DNA of 25,863 nt from DATKCF01 sp035513345 (GCA_035513345.1 DATKCF010000004.1:1-25863); one strand, 5' to 3'; counted from the stretch's first letter, positions 8,469 to 17,920 are shown. The notes: generated by a model not told the origin, from the sequence alone. Numbers and translations are program-made.

Positions 8469-10586
8469 ATGCGCGGGCAGGCAGGGGCCGTCCGTCCGCT
8501 TGCGTCGCTGGCATCGGCCGTTGCACTGACTGCGGTCGTTCCGTTCGCATCGTGCGATCGACGTCTCGGCCAGCCGGTGACGGTCACGGTCGAAGCGGCG
8601 GATACGGTAGGCGACATCGTCGTCAACGATCCGTACCGATGGCTCGAGGACGGCGGATCCGAGCCGGTCGCGGAGTGGGTCGCGGAGCAGAACGCGTGGA
8701 CGGACGCAGTGACAGGCGGACTGACGGAGCGTCCGATGATTCTGCGGCGCATCGTCGAGTTGCTGCGGACGGAGGTCGCTACGCAGCCGGTCGTGCGCGG
8801 CGGGCGCTACTTCTTCATGCGACGATCGGTGGATGAAGGCGGCTTCACGATCTTCATGCGTGAAGACTCGTCCGCCGTGGACCGGCGCCTGATCGACGCG
8901 CAGATGTTCTCCGACTCGCTGCCACCGCAGATATCGCTGCTGTCGGTCACGGCGGATGGCGGCGTCGTGACGTACTCCGTGCAACGACCGGGCTCACAGG
9001 AATCGGAGATCCGGTTCTTTGATGTCGAGCGTCGTGCGGACCTGGCGGTCCGGCTGCCGCGCGGTCGCTATACGGGTGCCGAGATGCTGGCCGACCGGAG
9101 CGGCGTGTACTACGCTCGCATCGAGGAAGACGGTCCGCGTCTGCGGTTCCGGTCGCTTGCCGCACCGGCCGCGACGGACTCGGTCGTTTTCGGCGAGAGT
9201 CTGGGTCCGGACCGCGTGATCGGGTCGGCGGTTTCCGCGACCGGACGCTGGCTCGGCATCGTCGTCTTCCATGGAGAGGCAGGTGATGCCACTGACGTCT
9301 ACATCGCCGACCTCGAATCGGGCGGCGCGGTGCGACGTGTCGTCGAAGGTATCGAAGCCAGCTTCCTCCCGACGTTCGCTGGCGATGCGCTCGTGCTCCA
9401 GACTGACTGGAACGCGCCGAACGGGCGAGTCGTGCGCGTTCCGCTTGCGGATCCCCGGCGCGAACGCTGGGTCGAGATCGTGGCGGAGCGCGCCGACGCG
9501 GTCATCGAAGGCCTGACGGCCGTGGGCGGTCGCATCCTTGTCAACACGGTGCGCGACGCGTACTCGCACATCGATGCCTATGACATCGACGGCACGCATC
9601 TCGGTGCGATCGAACTCCCGTTCCCCGGCACCGTGTCATCCATGACGGGAGGCTGGGCACAGAGAGAAGCATTCTTCACGTACACGACGTTCCACCAGCC
9701 GTCGACGATCGAGCGGTACGACGCGGTTACGGGCCAGGTCACGCGCTGGTTCGATCCAGGCGTGCCGATTCCATCCGGGCTGACAGTCAGCCGGCATGAC
9801 GCGGTGTCTGCTGACGGCACACAGGTGCCGGTGTTCGTCGTGCACCGTGAGGGCCTCGCGTTCGACGGCCGCAATCCGGCGCTGATCACCGGCTTTGGCG
9901 GGTTCGGCGCGAGTATGTCGCCCGGTTTCACGGTCGAGTCGGTGATCGCCGCCGAACGCGGCGGCGTTTTCGCAGTGGCAACGGTGCGCGGCGGCGGCGA
10001 GTTTGGCGAGGCGTGGCACGAGGCGGCGGTGCGCGAGGCGAAGGCGCTTGCCATCGACGACTTCATCGCGGCCGCCGAGTTGCTGATCGCCGAGCGTTAT
10101 ACGAACCCGTCGCAGCTCGCCGCAGTCGGAATGACACACGGCGGCATGCTGGTGGCCGCGGCGATGACTCGACGGCCGGACCTGTTCGGCGCAGTGGCCG
10201 CACAGTTTCCGCCGCTCGACATGGCCCGATTCACGGAAGGCGGTCCGGCCGACCGGTGGATCGAGGAATACGGGTCGCCAACGGATCCTGCCGCGCTGTC
10301 GGCGCTGCTGGCGTACTCGCCATACCACACGGTCGACGCCGCGCGGACCTATCCACCGGTACTGTTCGTGACGGGCGAGTCGTCGCCCATACCACCGTTT
10401 CATGCCCGGAAGATGACGGCCAGGCTCCAGGCCACCGGCTCGGGCGGACCGTTCCTCCTGCGCGAGGACACGCTTCCTGCGGCGATGCCGGGATCGTCGA
10501 TCACGGCCCTCGAGAACCTGGCCGATCTGCTGGCCTTCGTGCTCGGAAGTACTGCCCGCGACACGGTTTGGGGCCCTCGCTCCTGA
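8469..10586 (+). CDS. Prolyl-oligopeptidase-like (S9A) lipoprotein lacking the catalytic triad
   Basis: A 705-residue protein of the S9A prolyl oligopeptidase family, about the usual length. The N-terminus has a signal peptide ending PFASC, probably a lipobox. The family opening DPYRWLED is present, then a seven-blade propeller region, then an alpha/beta hydrolase domain with GGFG, VRGGGEFGEAWH and RRPDLFGAV. Family knowledge places the Ser nucleophile in a GGSNGG motif; here it reads GMTHGG with T556. The acid loop, usually DHDDRV, is TGESSPIPPFH (635-645) without Asp. The His loop, usually GHG, is DTLPAAMPG (667-675) without His. The oxyanion tyrosines of YGYGGF are T474 and F476. The frame is intact and aligns through both ends, so this looks like a pseudoenzyme rather than a broken gene. 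The start is 2 nt after the preceding stop. Confidence 0.88.
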   Translation: MRGQAGAVRPLASLASAVALTAVVPFASCDRRLGQPVTVTVEAADTVGDIVVNDPYRWLEDGGSEPVAEWVAEQNAWTDAVTGGLTERPMILRRIVELLRTEVATQPVVRGGRYFFMRRSVDEGGFTIFMREDSSAVDRRLIDAQMFSDSLPPQISLLSVTADGGVVTYSVQRPGSQESEIRFFDVERRADLAVRLPRGRYTGAEMLADRSGVYYARIEEDGPRLRFRSLAAPAATDSVVFGESLGPDRVIGSAVSATGRWLGIVVFHGEAGDATDVYIADLESGGAVRRVVEGIEASFLPTFAGDALVLQTDWNAPNGRVVRVPLADPRRERWVEIVAERADAVIEGLTAVGGRILVNTVRDAYSHIDAYDIDGTHLGAIELPFPGTVSSMTGGWAQREAFFTYTTFHQPSTIERYDAVTGQVTRWFDPGVPIPSGLTVSRHDAVSADGTQVPVFVVHREGLAFDGRNPALITGFGGFGASMSPGFTVESVIAAERGGVFAVATVRGGGEFGEAWHEAAVREAKALAIDDFIAAAELLIAERYTNPSQLAAVGMTHGGMLVAAAMTRRPDLFGAVAAQFPPLDMARFTEGGPADRWIEEYGSPTDPAALSALLAYSPYHTVDAARTYPPVLFVTGESSPIPPFHARKMTARLQATGSGGPFLLREDTLPAAMPGSSITALENLADLLAFVLGSTARDTVWGPRS

Positions 10587-10783
10587 GTTGCGACGGCGGA
10601 TCCGCCGCACCCCTGGATTCGGCCCACTCCCACCGACTTCAAGCGGTCGATCCGACGACCGCACGCACCTGTCACTGCGGTTCACGCCGGAGTTCGTCGA
10701 TACTAGCAAGTGACGACGCAGAACGTCCCGGCGCTGACAGGGCGCCCGGTCCGCTACGCACGGGCGGGTACGAGGCTGGAACA

Positions 10784-13700
10784 ATGAACGACGTCGGGAG
10801 CCGCGGCTCCGGCAACTGGCTCATCGCGGCGTGGACGCCGGCGGGCGGCGCGATCGTCGCCACGCTCGGCGTCGGCGTGCTCATCGGCTGGCTCACCGGC
10901 ACTCCCGCGTTGTTCCAGATCGTTCCGACGCTGGCACCCATGCAATACAACGAGGCGCTCGGTTTTCTGCTGGCCGGTGCCAGCCTGCTGTCGCTCTCGG
11001 CGGGCCGCCCGATGGTAGCGCGTGTGGCCGCCGCCATCCTGATCGTGATCGCGGGCACCACACTCGTTCAGTACGTCACCGGCATCGATGCCGGGATCGA
11101 CGAACTGCTGATGCGGTCGTGGGTCACGGTCGGCACGTCGCATCCCGGACGGATGGCGCCGAACACCGCGGTCTGCTTCACGCTGGCCGGGGTCGGTCTG
11201 CTTCTGGTTGCCCGCGGCGGCGGCAGGCGAGCGGACGCCGTTGCCGCCACGTTCGGCACGACTGTAGCGTCGCTCGGCATCCTCGCGCTGGCCGGCTACC
11301 TGACGGCCGAACCGGCAGCCTACGGCTGGGGCGAACTGACGGCCATGGCGGTGCTGGCCGCGATCGGCATGATCGTAATGGGCACGGCCATCATGGCCAG
11401 GGCGTGGCGAACGTCGGTTTCGACGAACCAGCCGTCACCGTCTTGGCTGCCACTGGCTGTCGGACTCGCCGGTCTCACCACCACGCTCTGTCTGTGGCAG
11501 GCCAACATCCGGCCGGCTGCCGCGACGCTTTCGCGAAACGGTACGGGCGGTGCAGCAGCCGTCCTCATCGTCGGCATCATCATGTCGGCGCTGCTCGCGT
11601 TCCTGCTGCGGTTCGGCCAGGAAGCGGATCGCCGTGCCGCCGAGGTCGCGGTCGCGAACGAAGACCTCGAGCGCGAGATATCGCATCGCGCCGTGATCGA
11701 ACGCGCGTTGCGCGACAGCGAACGGCACTACCGCGATCTGGCCGAGCTCAGCCTCGGCTACATCTGGATCCACGATTTCGACGGGCGGTTGCTCATGGTC
11801 AATGCGGCCGCCGCCCAGGCGCTGGGATACGAGGCAGACGACATCGTCGGCCGCGGCATCGCCGAGTTCGTTGCGCCCGCCATGCGTGCGGAGGTCGAAC
11901 AATACCTCGCCCGGATGCGCGTGCAGGACGAGCTGCGAGGCACGGTCACCATTGTGACATCGACGGGAGACGAACGCATCTGGTCGTTCAGCAACATCCG
12001 ATACACGGAGGACGGCACGCCCGTTCACGTGCTGGCCAATGCGCAGGACATCACCGCACTGAAGGCGGCGGAAGCCGAAGTCGCGAAGTCTCGTGACAGC
12101 GCCGTCGAGTCCGCGCGGCTCAAGTCCGAGTTCCTCGCCAACATGAGCCATGAGATTCGCACGCCGCTCAACGGCGTGATCGGCATGACGGACCTGCTGT
12201 TGACCACGCCGCTGTCCAGCGAACAGCACGAGTATTCGGACACCATTCGCGCCAGTGCCGATTCGCTGCTGACCATTGTCAACGACATCCTCGACTTCTC
12301 CAAGATCGAGGCCGGCATGCTGTCGTTCGAGTCGCTCGATTTCAGCCTGCGGAACATGGTCGAGAGTACCGTCGAGATGTTTTCCGGACCGGCGAAGCAG
12401 AAGAAGATCGATCTGGCGACTCTCGTCTACAGCGACGTACCGGACGCACTGCGCGGCGATCCGGGCCGCGTGCGGCAGGTGCTTACCAACCTGCTCGGCA
12501 ATGCGGTGAAGTTCACACTCGCGGGCGAAGTGAGCCTGCGGGTGACGGTCGAGCAGGACACCGTCGACGAGGCCGTCATCCGGTTCTCGATCGCGGACAC
12601 CGGCATCGGCATATCCCGCAATCAGCAGGAGCGGCTGTTTCAGCCATTCGTCCAGGCGGACGGCTCGACCGCCCGCGAGTTCGGCGGCACCGGTCTCGGC
12701 CTGGCGATTTCACGCCAGCTCGTCGAACGGATGCAGGGCGAGATCGGCGTCGACAGCCAGCCTGGCATCGGGTCGACCTTCACTTTCACGGCCCGCTTCG
12801 AACGCCAGCCCGCGGACCAGAGTGGATTCGAAGAGAACGTCACACTCGAGGGCCTGCGGGTCCTCATCGTCGATGACAACGAGACCAACCGCGCCGTCGT
12901 TCACCACTACGTCACCGCATGGGGCATGGAGTCCGGTGCGGCGAGTGGTGGATCCGAGGCGCTCAACACGCTGCGCGATGCACAGGGCAACGGCAGGCCG
13001 TTCGATATCGCACTCCTCGACCTGATGATGCCCGGCATGACCGGCTTCGAGCTGGCTCGCCGGATCAAGCTGGATCCCGACCTGTCGAACGTCCGGCTCG
13101 TGCTGATGCCGGCCTTCGGCAAGCGCGGCCACGCCAACGATGCGCGCGAAGCCGGCATCGCCGCGTATCTCGTCAAACCCGTGCGTCAGTCCGAGCTGCG
13201 CGAGTGCCTGCTCGCAATCGCGTCCGACCGGCCGTCGCCCGACCACAAGCCGACTCGCCTGGTCACCCGGCACACGCTCACCGAGAGCTCGCGCAAGCCG
13301 CAGCGGCGCATCCTCATTGCCGAGGACAATCTCGTCAATCAGAAGGTGCTGATGGCGCAGGTCGCGAAGCTCGGATACCGTGCCGACCTGGTCAACAACG
13401 GCGAGGAAGCGCTGTCGGCCATGGACAGATATCCATACGCTCTCGTGCTGATGGATTGCCACATGCCACTGCTCGATGGATACCAGACCGTGCGCACCAT
13501 CCGCGAGCGCGAGAACGGTCGCCGCAGGACACCCATCATCGCGATCACCGCCAATGCGATGTCCGGCGAACGAGAGAAGTGCGTCGTCGCAGGCATGGAC
13601 GACTATCTGCCGAAGCCGCTGCGCCAGGACGATCTCGCTGCCGCTCTCGAGCGCTGGATGCCCGAAGCCGACGATGATGGCGCCTCGACGCAGCCGGACG

Positions 13701-14134
13701 TCTACGGCGACCCCGGCATCATTCACCGCGCAGCCGAGATCAACAGCGGCGTCGGCCCCATACCGGGTGGCAACGCCCGCGACGATGGGACCGCGGCGAC
13801 CGTGCGACGGCGTGTCGACGAGTTACGGACGGAGGTCGGCGCCGAAGTGCTCGCTTCGCTCGTCGAGATGTTCCTGGCGGATGCGATGAGCCGTATCGAG
13901 AAACTGCACCGTGAACTGGCCGTCCAGGATGCAGCCGCGGTGCACGAAACCGCACACGCGTTGAAGGGCTCCTGCCTCAACTTCGGTGCCGACGTGCTCG
14001 CCCGGCTGTGCGCCGAGATCGAGGATCTCAGTGAGGCTGGCCGGCTGCGATCCGTCGGCTCTCTGCTGGGCAAGCTCGACAGCGAGTACGAAGCTGTACG
14101 TGCAGAACTCGAGTCCTTCGCACCGGCAGCCTGA
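10784..14134 (+). CDS. Hybrid sensor histidine kinase with two receiver domains and HPt
   Basis: A 1116-residue membrane kinase of the BarA/ArcB-like hybrid type. Order: an N-terminal multi-helix membrane sensor (about 1-285), a short coiled linker, a PAS domain (about 313-430, YIWIHDFDGRLLMVN), HisKA with phospho-acceptor H456 in MSHEIRTPLN, HATPase_c with N-box QVLTNLLGNAVKFT, G1 DTGIGI and G2 GGTGLGLAI, REC1 with D746 in LLDLMMPG, REC2 with D891 in VLMDCHMPLLDG, and an HPt domain with H1058 in HALKGSC. All phosphotransfer residues are present, so it can run a complete internal phosphorelay. ATG 10784 follows GAGGCTGG and starts just before the membrane region. The 197 nt upstream holds nothing recognisable. 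No output regulator is encoded beside it, so its partner must lie elsewhere. The signal sensed by the membrane region is unknown. Confidence 0.95.
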   Translation: MNDVGSRGSGNWLIAAWTPAGGAIVATLGVGVLIGWLTGTPALFQIVPTLAPMQYNEALGFLLAGASLLSLSAGRPMVARVAAAILIVIAGTTLVQYVTGIDAGIDELLMRSWVTVGTSHPGRMAPNTAVCFTLAGVGLLLVARGGGRRADAVAATFGTTVASLGILALAGYLTAEPAAYGWGELTAMAVLAAIGMIVMGTAIMARAWRTSVSTNQPSPSWLPLAVGLAGLTTTLCLWQANIRPAAATLSRNGTGGAAAVLIVGIIMSALLAFLLRFGQEADRRAAEVAVANEDLEREISHRAVIERALRDSERHYRDLAELSLGYIWIHDFDGRLLMVNAAAAQALGYEADDIVGRGIAEFVAPAMRAEVEQYLARMRVQDELRGTVTIVTSTGDERIWSFSNIRYTEDGTPVHVLANAQDITALKAAEAEVAKSRDSAVESARLKSEFLANMSHEIRTPLNGVIGMTDLLLTTPLSSEQHEYSDTIRASADSLLTIVNDILDFSKIEAGMLSFESLDFSLRNMVESTVEMFSGPAKQKKIDLATLVYSDVPDALRGDPGRVRQVLTNLLGNAVKFTLAGEVSLRVTVEQDTVDEAVIRFSIADTGIGISRNQQERLFQPFVQADGSTAREFGGTGLGLAISRQLVERMQGEIGVDSQPGIGSTFTFTARFERQPADQSGFEENVTLEGLRVLIVDDNETNRAVVHHYVTAWGMESGAASGGSEALNTLRDAQGNGRPFDIALLDLMMPGMTGFELARRIKLDPDLSNVRLVLMPAFGKRGHANDAREAGIAAYLVKPVRQSELRECLLAIASDRPSPDHKPTRLVTRHTLTESSRKPQRRILIAEDNLVNQKVLMAQVAKLGYRADLVNNGEEALSAMDRYPYALVLMDCHMPLLDGYQTVRTIRERENGRRRTPIIAITANAMSGEREKCVVAGMDDYLPKPLRQDDLAAALERWMPEADDDGASTQPDVYGDPGIIHRAAEINSGVGPIPGGNARDDGTAATVRRRVDELRTEVGAEVLASLVEMFLADAMSRIEKLHRELAVQDAAAVHETAHALKGSCLNFGADVLARLCAEIEDLSEAGRLRSVGSLLGKLDSEYEAVRAELESFAPAA

Positions 14135-14219
14135 TCCGCGCGTCAGAGTCGTCCAGTCGCCTTGTCCTGGGCGCTCCGGCGCTCTCGATGCTCAACACAC
14201 TTCGGTGACGAACCGCGAG

Positions 14220-15212
14220 TCAACCTGCGCCGCTGAGTCCGAGCAAAGTGCGCGCGTTCCCGCCCAGCACGGCGGCACGCTGCGTCTCGTCCAGGTCGAG
14301 TGAGCCTATGCTCTCCTTCATCATCCGGATGCTGCCGATCGCGTGCGGGTAATCACTGCCCGCCAGGAGCTTGCCCGCACCGGCGAAGTCGAGCGCGAGC
14401 CGGAGCGCGGCAGGATCGAAGTTCACCGTGTCGTACCAGAAGTCGCGCAGCAGCTCACTCGGCAGGGTGTCCACGGCGCGTCGGCATTCCTCGAACGCTT
14501 CGTAGCCGCGGTCCAGCCGCTCGGCGAGATACGGGATCGTGCCGCCGAGGTGCGCAAGGACCCAGCGGATGCCGCGGAACTTCTCGACGACGCCGCTGAA
14601 CACCAGGCTGGCTGCCGCGAGCGTCGTGTCCGCCGGGAACCCGACCAGCGGCATCAGCCAGTACTGCGTCATTGCCTCCACGCCGACCGGGTGGATCGGA
14701 TGGATGTAGAGAACCGCGTTCCGCTCCGCCGCGGCTTCGTAGAGAGGCCAGTAGACGCGATCGCTCAACGCCGTTCCATTGACGTTGCTGAACAGCATCG
14801 CGCCGGGCAGGCCGAGATCGTCGATGGCGCGCACGAACTCGGTCACACTGGCGGACGGATCATTGAGCGGCAGTGTCGCCAGCGCGGTGAATCGGTCTCG
14901 CCGTGCGCCCACGAGCTCGGCGAACGCGTCGTTCACCAACCTGGCCAGCTCGACGGCTCGCTTCTGCGTCTCGACGTGCGTTCCAGGCGACGTGAGCGTC
15001 AGTACCTGCGTGTCCACGCCCGCGCTTTCGAGCACCCTCGTCCGGTGCTCGATGTCGCGATGGCCGGGTACGACCACGTTGTAGTCGCCCGGGTAGTGCA
15101 GCACCGGATTGCCCGCCTCATCCGTCGTAACGCGAACCGACGTGCCGCCCGTGCGCAGCGCTTCCAGATACGCCGGCGGATAGAAGTGGTTGTGAAAATC
15201 GACGATGTTCAT
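14220..15212 (-). CDS. Amidohydrolase of the ACMSD-like (amidohydrolase 2) family
   Basis: A 330-residue cytoplasmic TIM-barrel metalloenzyme. The N-terminal metal motif is H7-N-H9 in VDFHNHFYP; further ligands are expected in LYIHPIHP and AHLGGTIPYL, and the catalytic or metal Asp in GSDYPH near the C-terminus. This set is characteristic of the aminocarboxymuconate-semialdehyde decarboxylase branch, which decarboxylates or hydrolyses aromatic-derived and related carboxylates. The exact substrate cannot be given. ATG 15212 is preceded by GGAGGG and overlaps the permease stop by 4 nt (ATGA), so it is translated with the APC permease, and the permease probably imports its substrate or a precursor. 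Alternative: another member of the COG2159 hydrolases. Confidence 0.9.
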   Translation of the reverse strand: MNIVDFHNHFYPPAYLEALRTGGTSVRVTTDEAGNPVLHYPGDYNVVVPGHRDIEHRTRVLESAGVDTQVLTLTSPGTHVETQKRAVELARLVNDAFAELVGARRDRFTALATLPLNDPSASVTEFVRAIDDLGLPGAMLFSNVNGTALSDRVYWPLYEAAAERNAVLYIHPIHPVGVEAMTQYWLMPLVGFPADTTLAAASLVFSGVVEKFRGIRWVLAHLGGTIPYLAERLDRGYEAFEECRRAVDTLPSELLRDFWYDTVNFDPAALRLALDFAGAGKLLAGSDYPHAIGSIRMMKESIGSLDLDETQRAAVLGGNARTLLGLSGAG

Positions 15213-16528
15213 GAGAGTGCAGCCCTCCGCGTCCAGATCCGGTGAACAGGCAGGCCAATGAGCACGAGCCCGAGGCCGATCGCGCTCGAGACGGGCTCGA
15301 CGACGATCTGATTGATGGCGATACCGAACGCGGCGGCCGCGAACAGAACCGGCACGACGGGATAGCCGGGCATGCGGTATCGCGGTGCGTAGCCCGGCCG
15401 CCGCCGCAGCAGCATCAGGCCGACCGCCATCAATCCGAAAAAGATCCACTCCGTGTAGATGACGCGCGTGAAGAGTGCGCGGTAGGTCCCGGTAGCGGCA
15501 AGGACGGAAGCCCATATCGCCTGCGCGATGATCGCGTGGTGCGGTGTGCGGAACGTCGGGTGCACGGCACCGAGCCACGAGAACACCTGGCCATCGCGCG
15601 CCATTGCGTAGTAGACGCGTGGTCCGAGCAGTACGATCCCCGCCAGCGCGCCGAACGTCGAGAACATCACGAGCGCCGACATCATCGCGCCACCGCCGCT
15701 GCCGAGGACGGCGTCCGCCGCGTCTGCCGCGATCCGCTCCGACGTTGCGACCGTTTCGAGCGGGAGCACGTACAGGTACACGGCGTTCAGAGCCATGTAG
15801 CAGACGGTCACGACGAGGACGCCGATGATGAGCGCGCGCGGCAGTGTCCGTTCCGGATCGTGCGTTTCCTCCGCGCCGTACGTCACCATGTGCCAGCCGC
15901 CGAACGCGAACAGGCCGGCTACCAGCGCGAGTGCGAACGTACCCACGGAGACGGATTCGGTAACCGGCGACGCAGGAGGCAGGGGTTCGGTCGGACCCAG
16001 CGTGAAGCCGACCGCGATGATCGCGAGTATCGCCAGCAGCTTGCCCGCGGTGAACAGCACCTGCAGTGTTGCGCCCTGCCGGACGCCCACATAGTTGATC
16101 GCGCTCAGTACGAGAATGACACTCACCGCCACAAGACGCTGGTCGATCGCCGGCACGAACCACGCAGTATAGTTGGCGAATACGACGGCGATCGCGGCGA
16201 TGATCCCCGCGTGCATCGTCCAGAACATCGCCCATCCCCACAGGAATCCGATCGGCGCGCCGAACGATTCACGCAGGAACACGTAGACGCCGCCGCTTTT
16301 CGGATAGGCCGATGCCAGCTCCGCGCACACCAGCGAACCCGCCATGGTCAACAGGCCCGCAACGCCCCACACCAGGAAAATGCCGCCGACCGAGGGAACG
16401 TGCCCCGTGATCTCGGCCGGTTGTCGGAAGATCGATGCCCCTATGATCGTGCCGATCACCATTGCGGCCGCGTGCGGCAGCCGCATGGCGCGGCGGAACT
16501 CGGGCTTTGCCGGTTCGTTCACGGGCAT
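15209..16528 (-). CDS. APC-family amino acid permease
   Basis: A 439-residue integral membrane protein with about 12 predicted membrane helices. It carries the APC superfamily signature MVIGTIIGASIF in the first helix, the glycine-rich consensus that binds the substrate backbone, and the AELASAYPKSGGVYVFLRESFG region of helices 2-3. The length is typical of the LAT/ethanolamine-type branch. ATG 16528 is preferred because AGGGA lies 5 nt upstream; ATG 16546 in the same frame lacks a ribosome site. The gene overlaps the amidohydrolase by 4 nt and lies 107 nt downstream of osmC on the same strand. Likely imports an amino acid or aromatic amino acid by proton or sodium symport or exchange; the specificity is not readable. 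Confidence 0.92.
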   Translation of the reverse strand: MPVNEPAKPEFRRAMRLPHAAAMVIGTIIGASIFRQPAEITGHVPSVGGIFLVWGVAGLLTMAGSLVCAELASAYPKSGGVYVFLRESFGAPIGFLWGWAMFWTMHAGIIAAIAVVFANYTAWFVPAIDQRLVAVSVILVLSAINYVGVRQGATLQVLFTAGKLLAILAIIAVGFTLGPTEPLPPASPVTESVSVGTFALALVAGLFAFGGWHMVTYGAEETHDPERTLPRALIIGVLVVTVCYMALNAVYLYVLPLETVATSERIAADAADAVLGSGGGAMMSALVMFSTFGALAGIVLLGPRVYYAMARDGQVFSWLGAVHPTFRTPHHAIIAQAIWASVLAATGTYRALFTRVIYTEWIFFGLMAVGLMLLRRRPGYAPRYRMPGYPVVPVLFAAAAFGIAINQIVVEPVSSAIGLGLVLIGLPVHRIWTRRAALS

Positions 16529-16635
16529 TCGTTCCCTGGGAGCCATCTCGGTAGCGCGTCGTCGCGCTCGCACGCCGGTCCTCGTGCTCGAGCGTCTGTC
16601 GGGCCGCTCAACTCGTTGCGGTCATCCTCGACAGT

Positions 16636-17064
16636 CTACTCGAGCTTCGCAGCCAGCGTGAACGCGACGTTGCCCTTGAGCGCGTTCGATACCGGGCATC
16701 CATCCTTCGCGGCTTCCGCGGCGCTCGCGAAGGCTGCCGCGTCCATGTTCGGAACCACGCCCCTCACCTCGAGGTGCATCTTCGTCAGACGGAAGCCCGC
16801 TTCCACCTTCTCCAGTGTGGCGGTCGCCGTCGTCGAGATGCGCTCCGGCGGCGTGCCCGCACGCTCCAGCCCGGCCGACAGCGCCATCGACAGACACGCC
16901 GCATGCGCCGCCGCAATCAGCTCTTCGGGGTTCGTGCCGACCTCGTCCGTGAACCGGCTCGCGAACGTGTACGCACCCGAGAACGAACCCGTCCCCGCCT
17001 CGTACCTGCCGTTGCCATCCTTCAGCCCGCCTTCCCAGACGGCCGATGCCTTGCTGATGAGCAT
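16636..17064 (-). CDS. osmC: OsmC-family peroxiredoxin
   Basis: A 142-residue cytoplasmic thiol peroxidase that reduces organic hydroperoxides. The sequence follows E. coli OsmC closely along its whole length: WEGGLKDGNG, then GTNPEELIAAAHAACLSMALS with the peroxidatic C57, KVEAGFRLTKMHLEV, and AKDGCPVSNAL with the resolving C123. The length is as expected (E. coli OsmC is 143). ATG 17064 has AGGAG 4 nt upstream. It is divergent from the lipoprotein gene at 17206. The shared 141-nt gap contains the palindrome TGACGTCA (17157-17164), which could be a regulator site but is short. In other bacteria osmC responds to osmotic stress and stationary phase. Confidence 0.95.
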   Translation of the reverse strand: MLISKASAVWEGGLKDGNGRYEAGTGSFSGAYTFASRFTDEVGTNPEELIAAAHAACLSMALSAGLERAGTPPERISTTATATLEKVEAGFRLTKMHLEVRGVVPNMDAAAFASAAEAAKDGCPVSNALKGNVAFTLAAKLE

Positions 17065-17205
17065 GTCACTCCTTGGTTCCAGGATCCGAAGCGCGGCAAG
17101 GTAAGGCCCGATCCGGGCAGCAGGCCAGCCGGCCACTTAACGGCGCACGCCGGCCTGACGTCAGTTTCCAGGAGCCTCGAACCTGAAACCGGGGGAACGG
17201 ATTGT

Positions 17206-17823
17206 ATGCGACACCATTTCAGATACTCGCCTTTGGCCGTCCTGCTCATCGCCGGGGCCTGCACTGACGGTATCGGGCCGGCCGGCACGATCGACGACGC
17301 GACAGCCGCGGACATCGTCCTCGAAGCCGATGCCATGGCCGGCGGGATGCTCTTCGACCACATGCTGTTCATGGGATTCGGTCCGCCGTCGGGCCCCGCG
17401 ATGACAACCGACGGCATCCGCGAATTCTCCCGCCAGCGCGATTGCCCGCTCGGCGGCAGCATCACGATGGCAGGCCAGATCGAGCGCACGAGAACCGACA
17501 ACGTCGCCGAGTTCACCTCATCCGCAAGCGGCTCGTGGAACGCGTGCGTCCGCGGGAACCGCCGCAACGACCACACCCACACGATCGACGGGACGTTCGC
17601 CATGAGCGCGTTCCGCCGGTTCGTCGACCGCCAGCCGTCGGGTCCGCAGACCATGACCAAGAGCGGCTCATTCACCGTGACGCGAGACGACGGCGAGTCC
17701 CGAAGCTGCACGTTCGACGTCACGTCGACGCGCTACCCCGAAGAGAACAAGCGTGTCGTGACGGGCAACGTGTGCGGCCGCGAAATCAACCGCGAGGTGA
17801 CCTGGCAAAGGTCGGACGGCTGA
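17206..17823 (+). CDS. Small lipoprotein of unknown function
   Basis: A 205-residue exported protein. The N-terminus is basic (MRHHFRYS) followed by a short hydrophobic run and LIAGACTDG, which resembles a lipobox with the lipidated Cys at 19. The mature part is polar, with spaced cysteines in RDCPLGGS, NACVRGN, SCTFDV and GNVCGRE, suggesting two disulfides, and alternating strands that suggest a beta fold. I do not recognise a family. ATG 17206 is preceded by GGGGGAACGG at a reasonable spacing; the frame extends upstream through osmC but that part is antisense to a real gene. It is alone between osmC and the repeat region. Confidence 0.72.
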   Translation: MRHHFRYSPLAVLLIAGACTDGIGPAGTIDDATAADIVLEADAMAGGMLFDHMLFMGFGPPSGPAMTTDGIREFSRQRDCPLGGSITMAGQIERTRTDNVAEFTSSASGSWNACVRGNRRNDHTHTIDGTFAMSAFRRFVDRQPSGPQTMTKSGSFTVTRDDGESRSCTFDVTSTRYPEENKRVVTGNVCGREINREVTWQRSDG

Positions 17824-17920
17824 CCAACCGGCAGGAACAGATGTGAACGGCCGCCTGATGTCCTCGGGCGGCCGCACACGGTACGTTGCCTCGAGGAAAC
17901 GGGAACCGCGTTTTCCGAAC

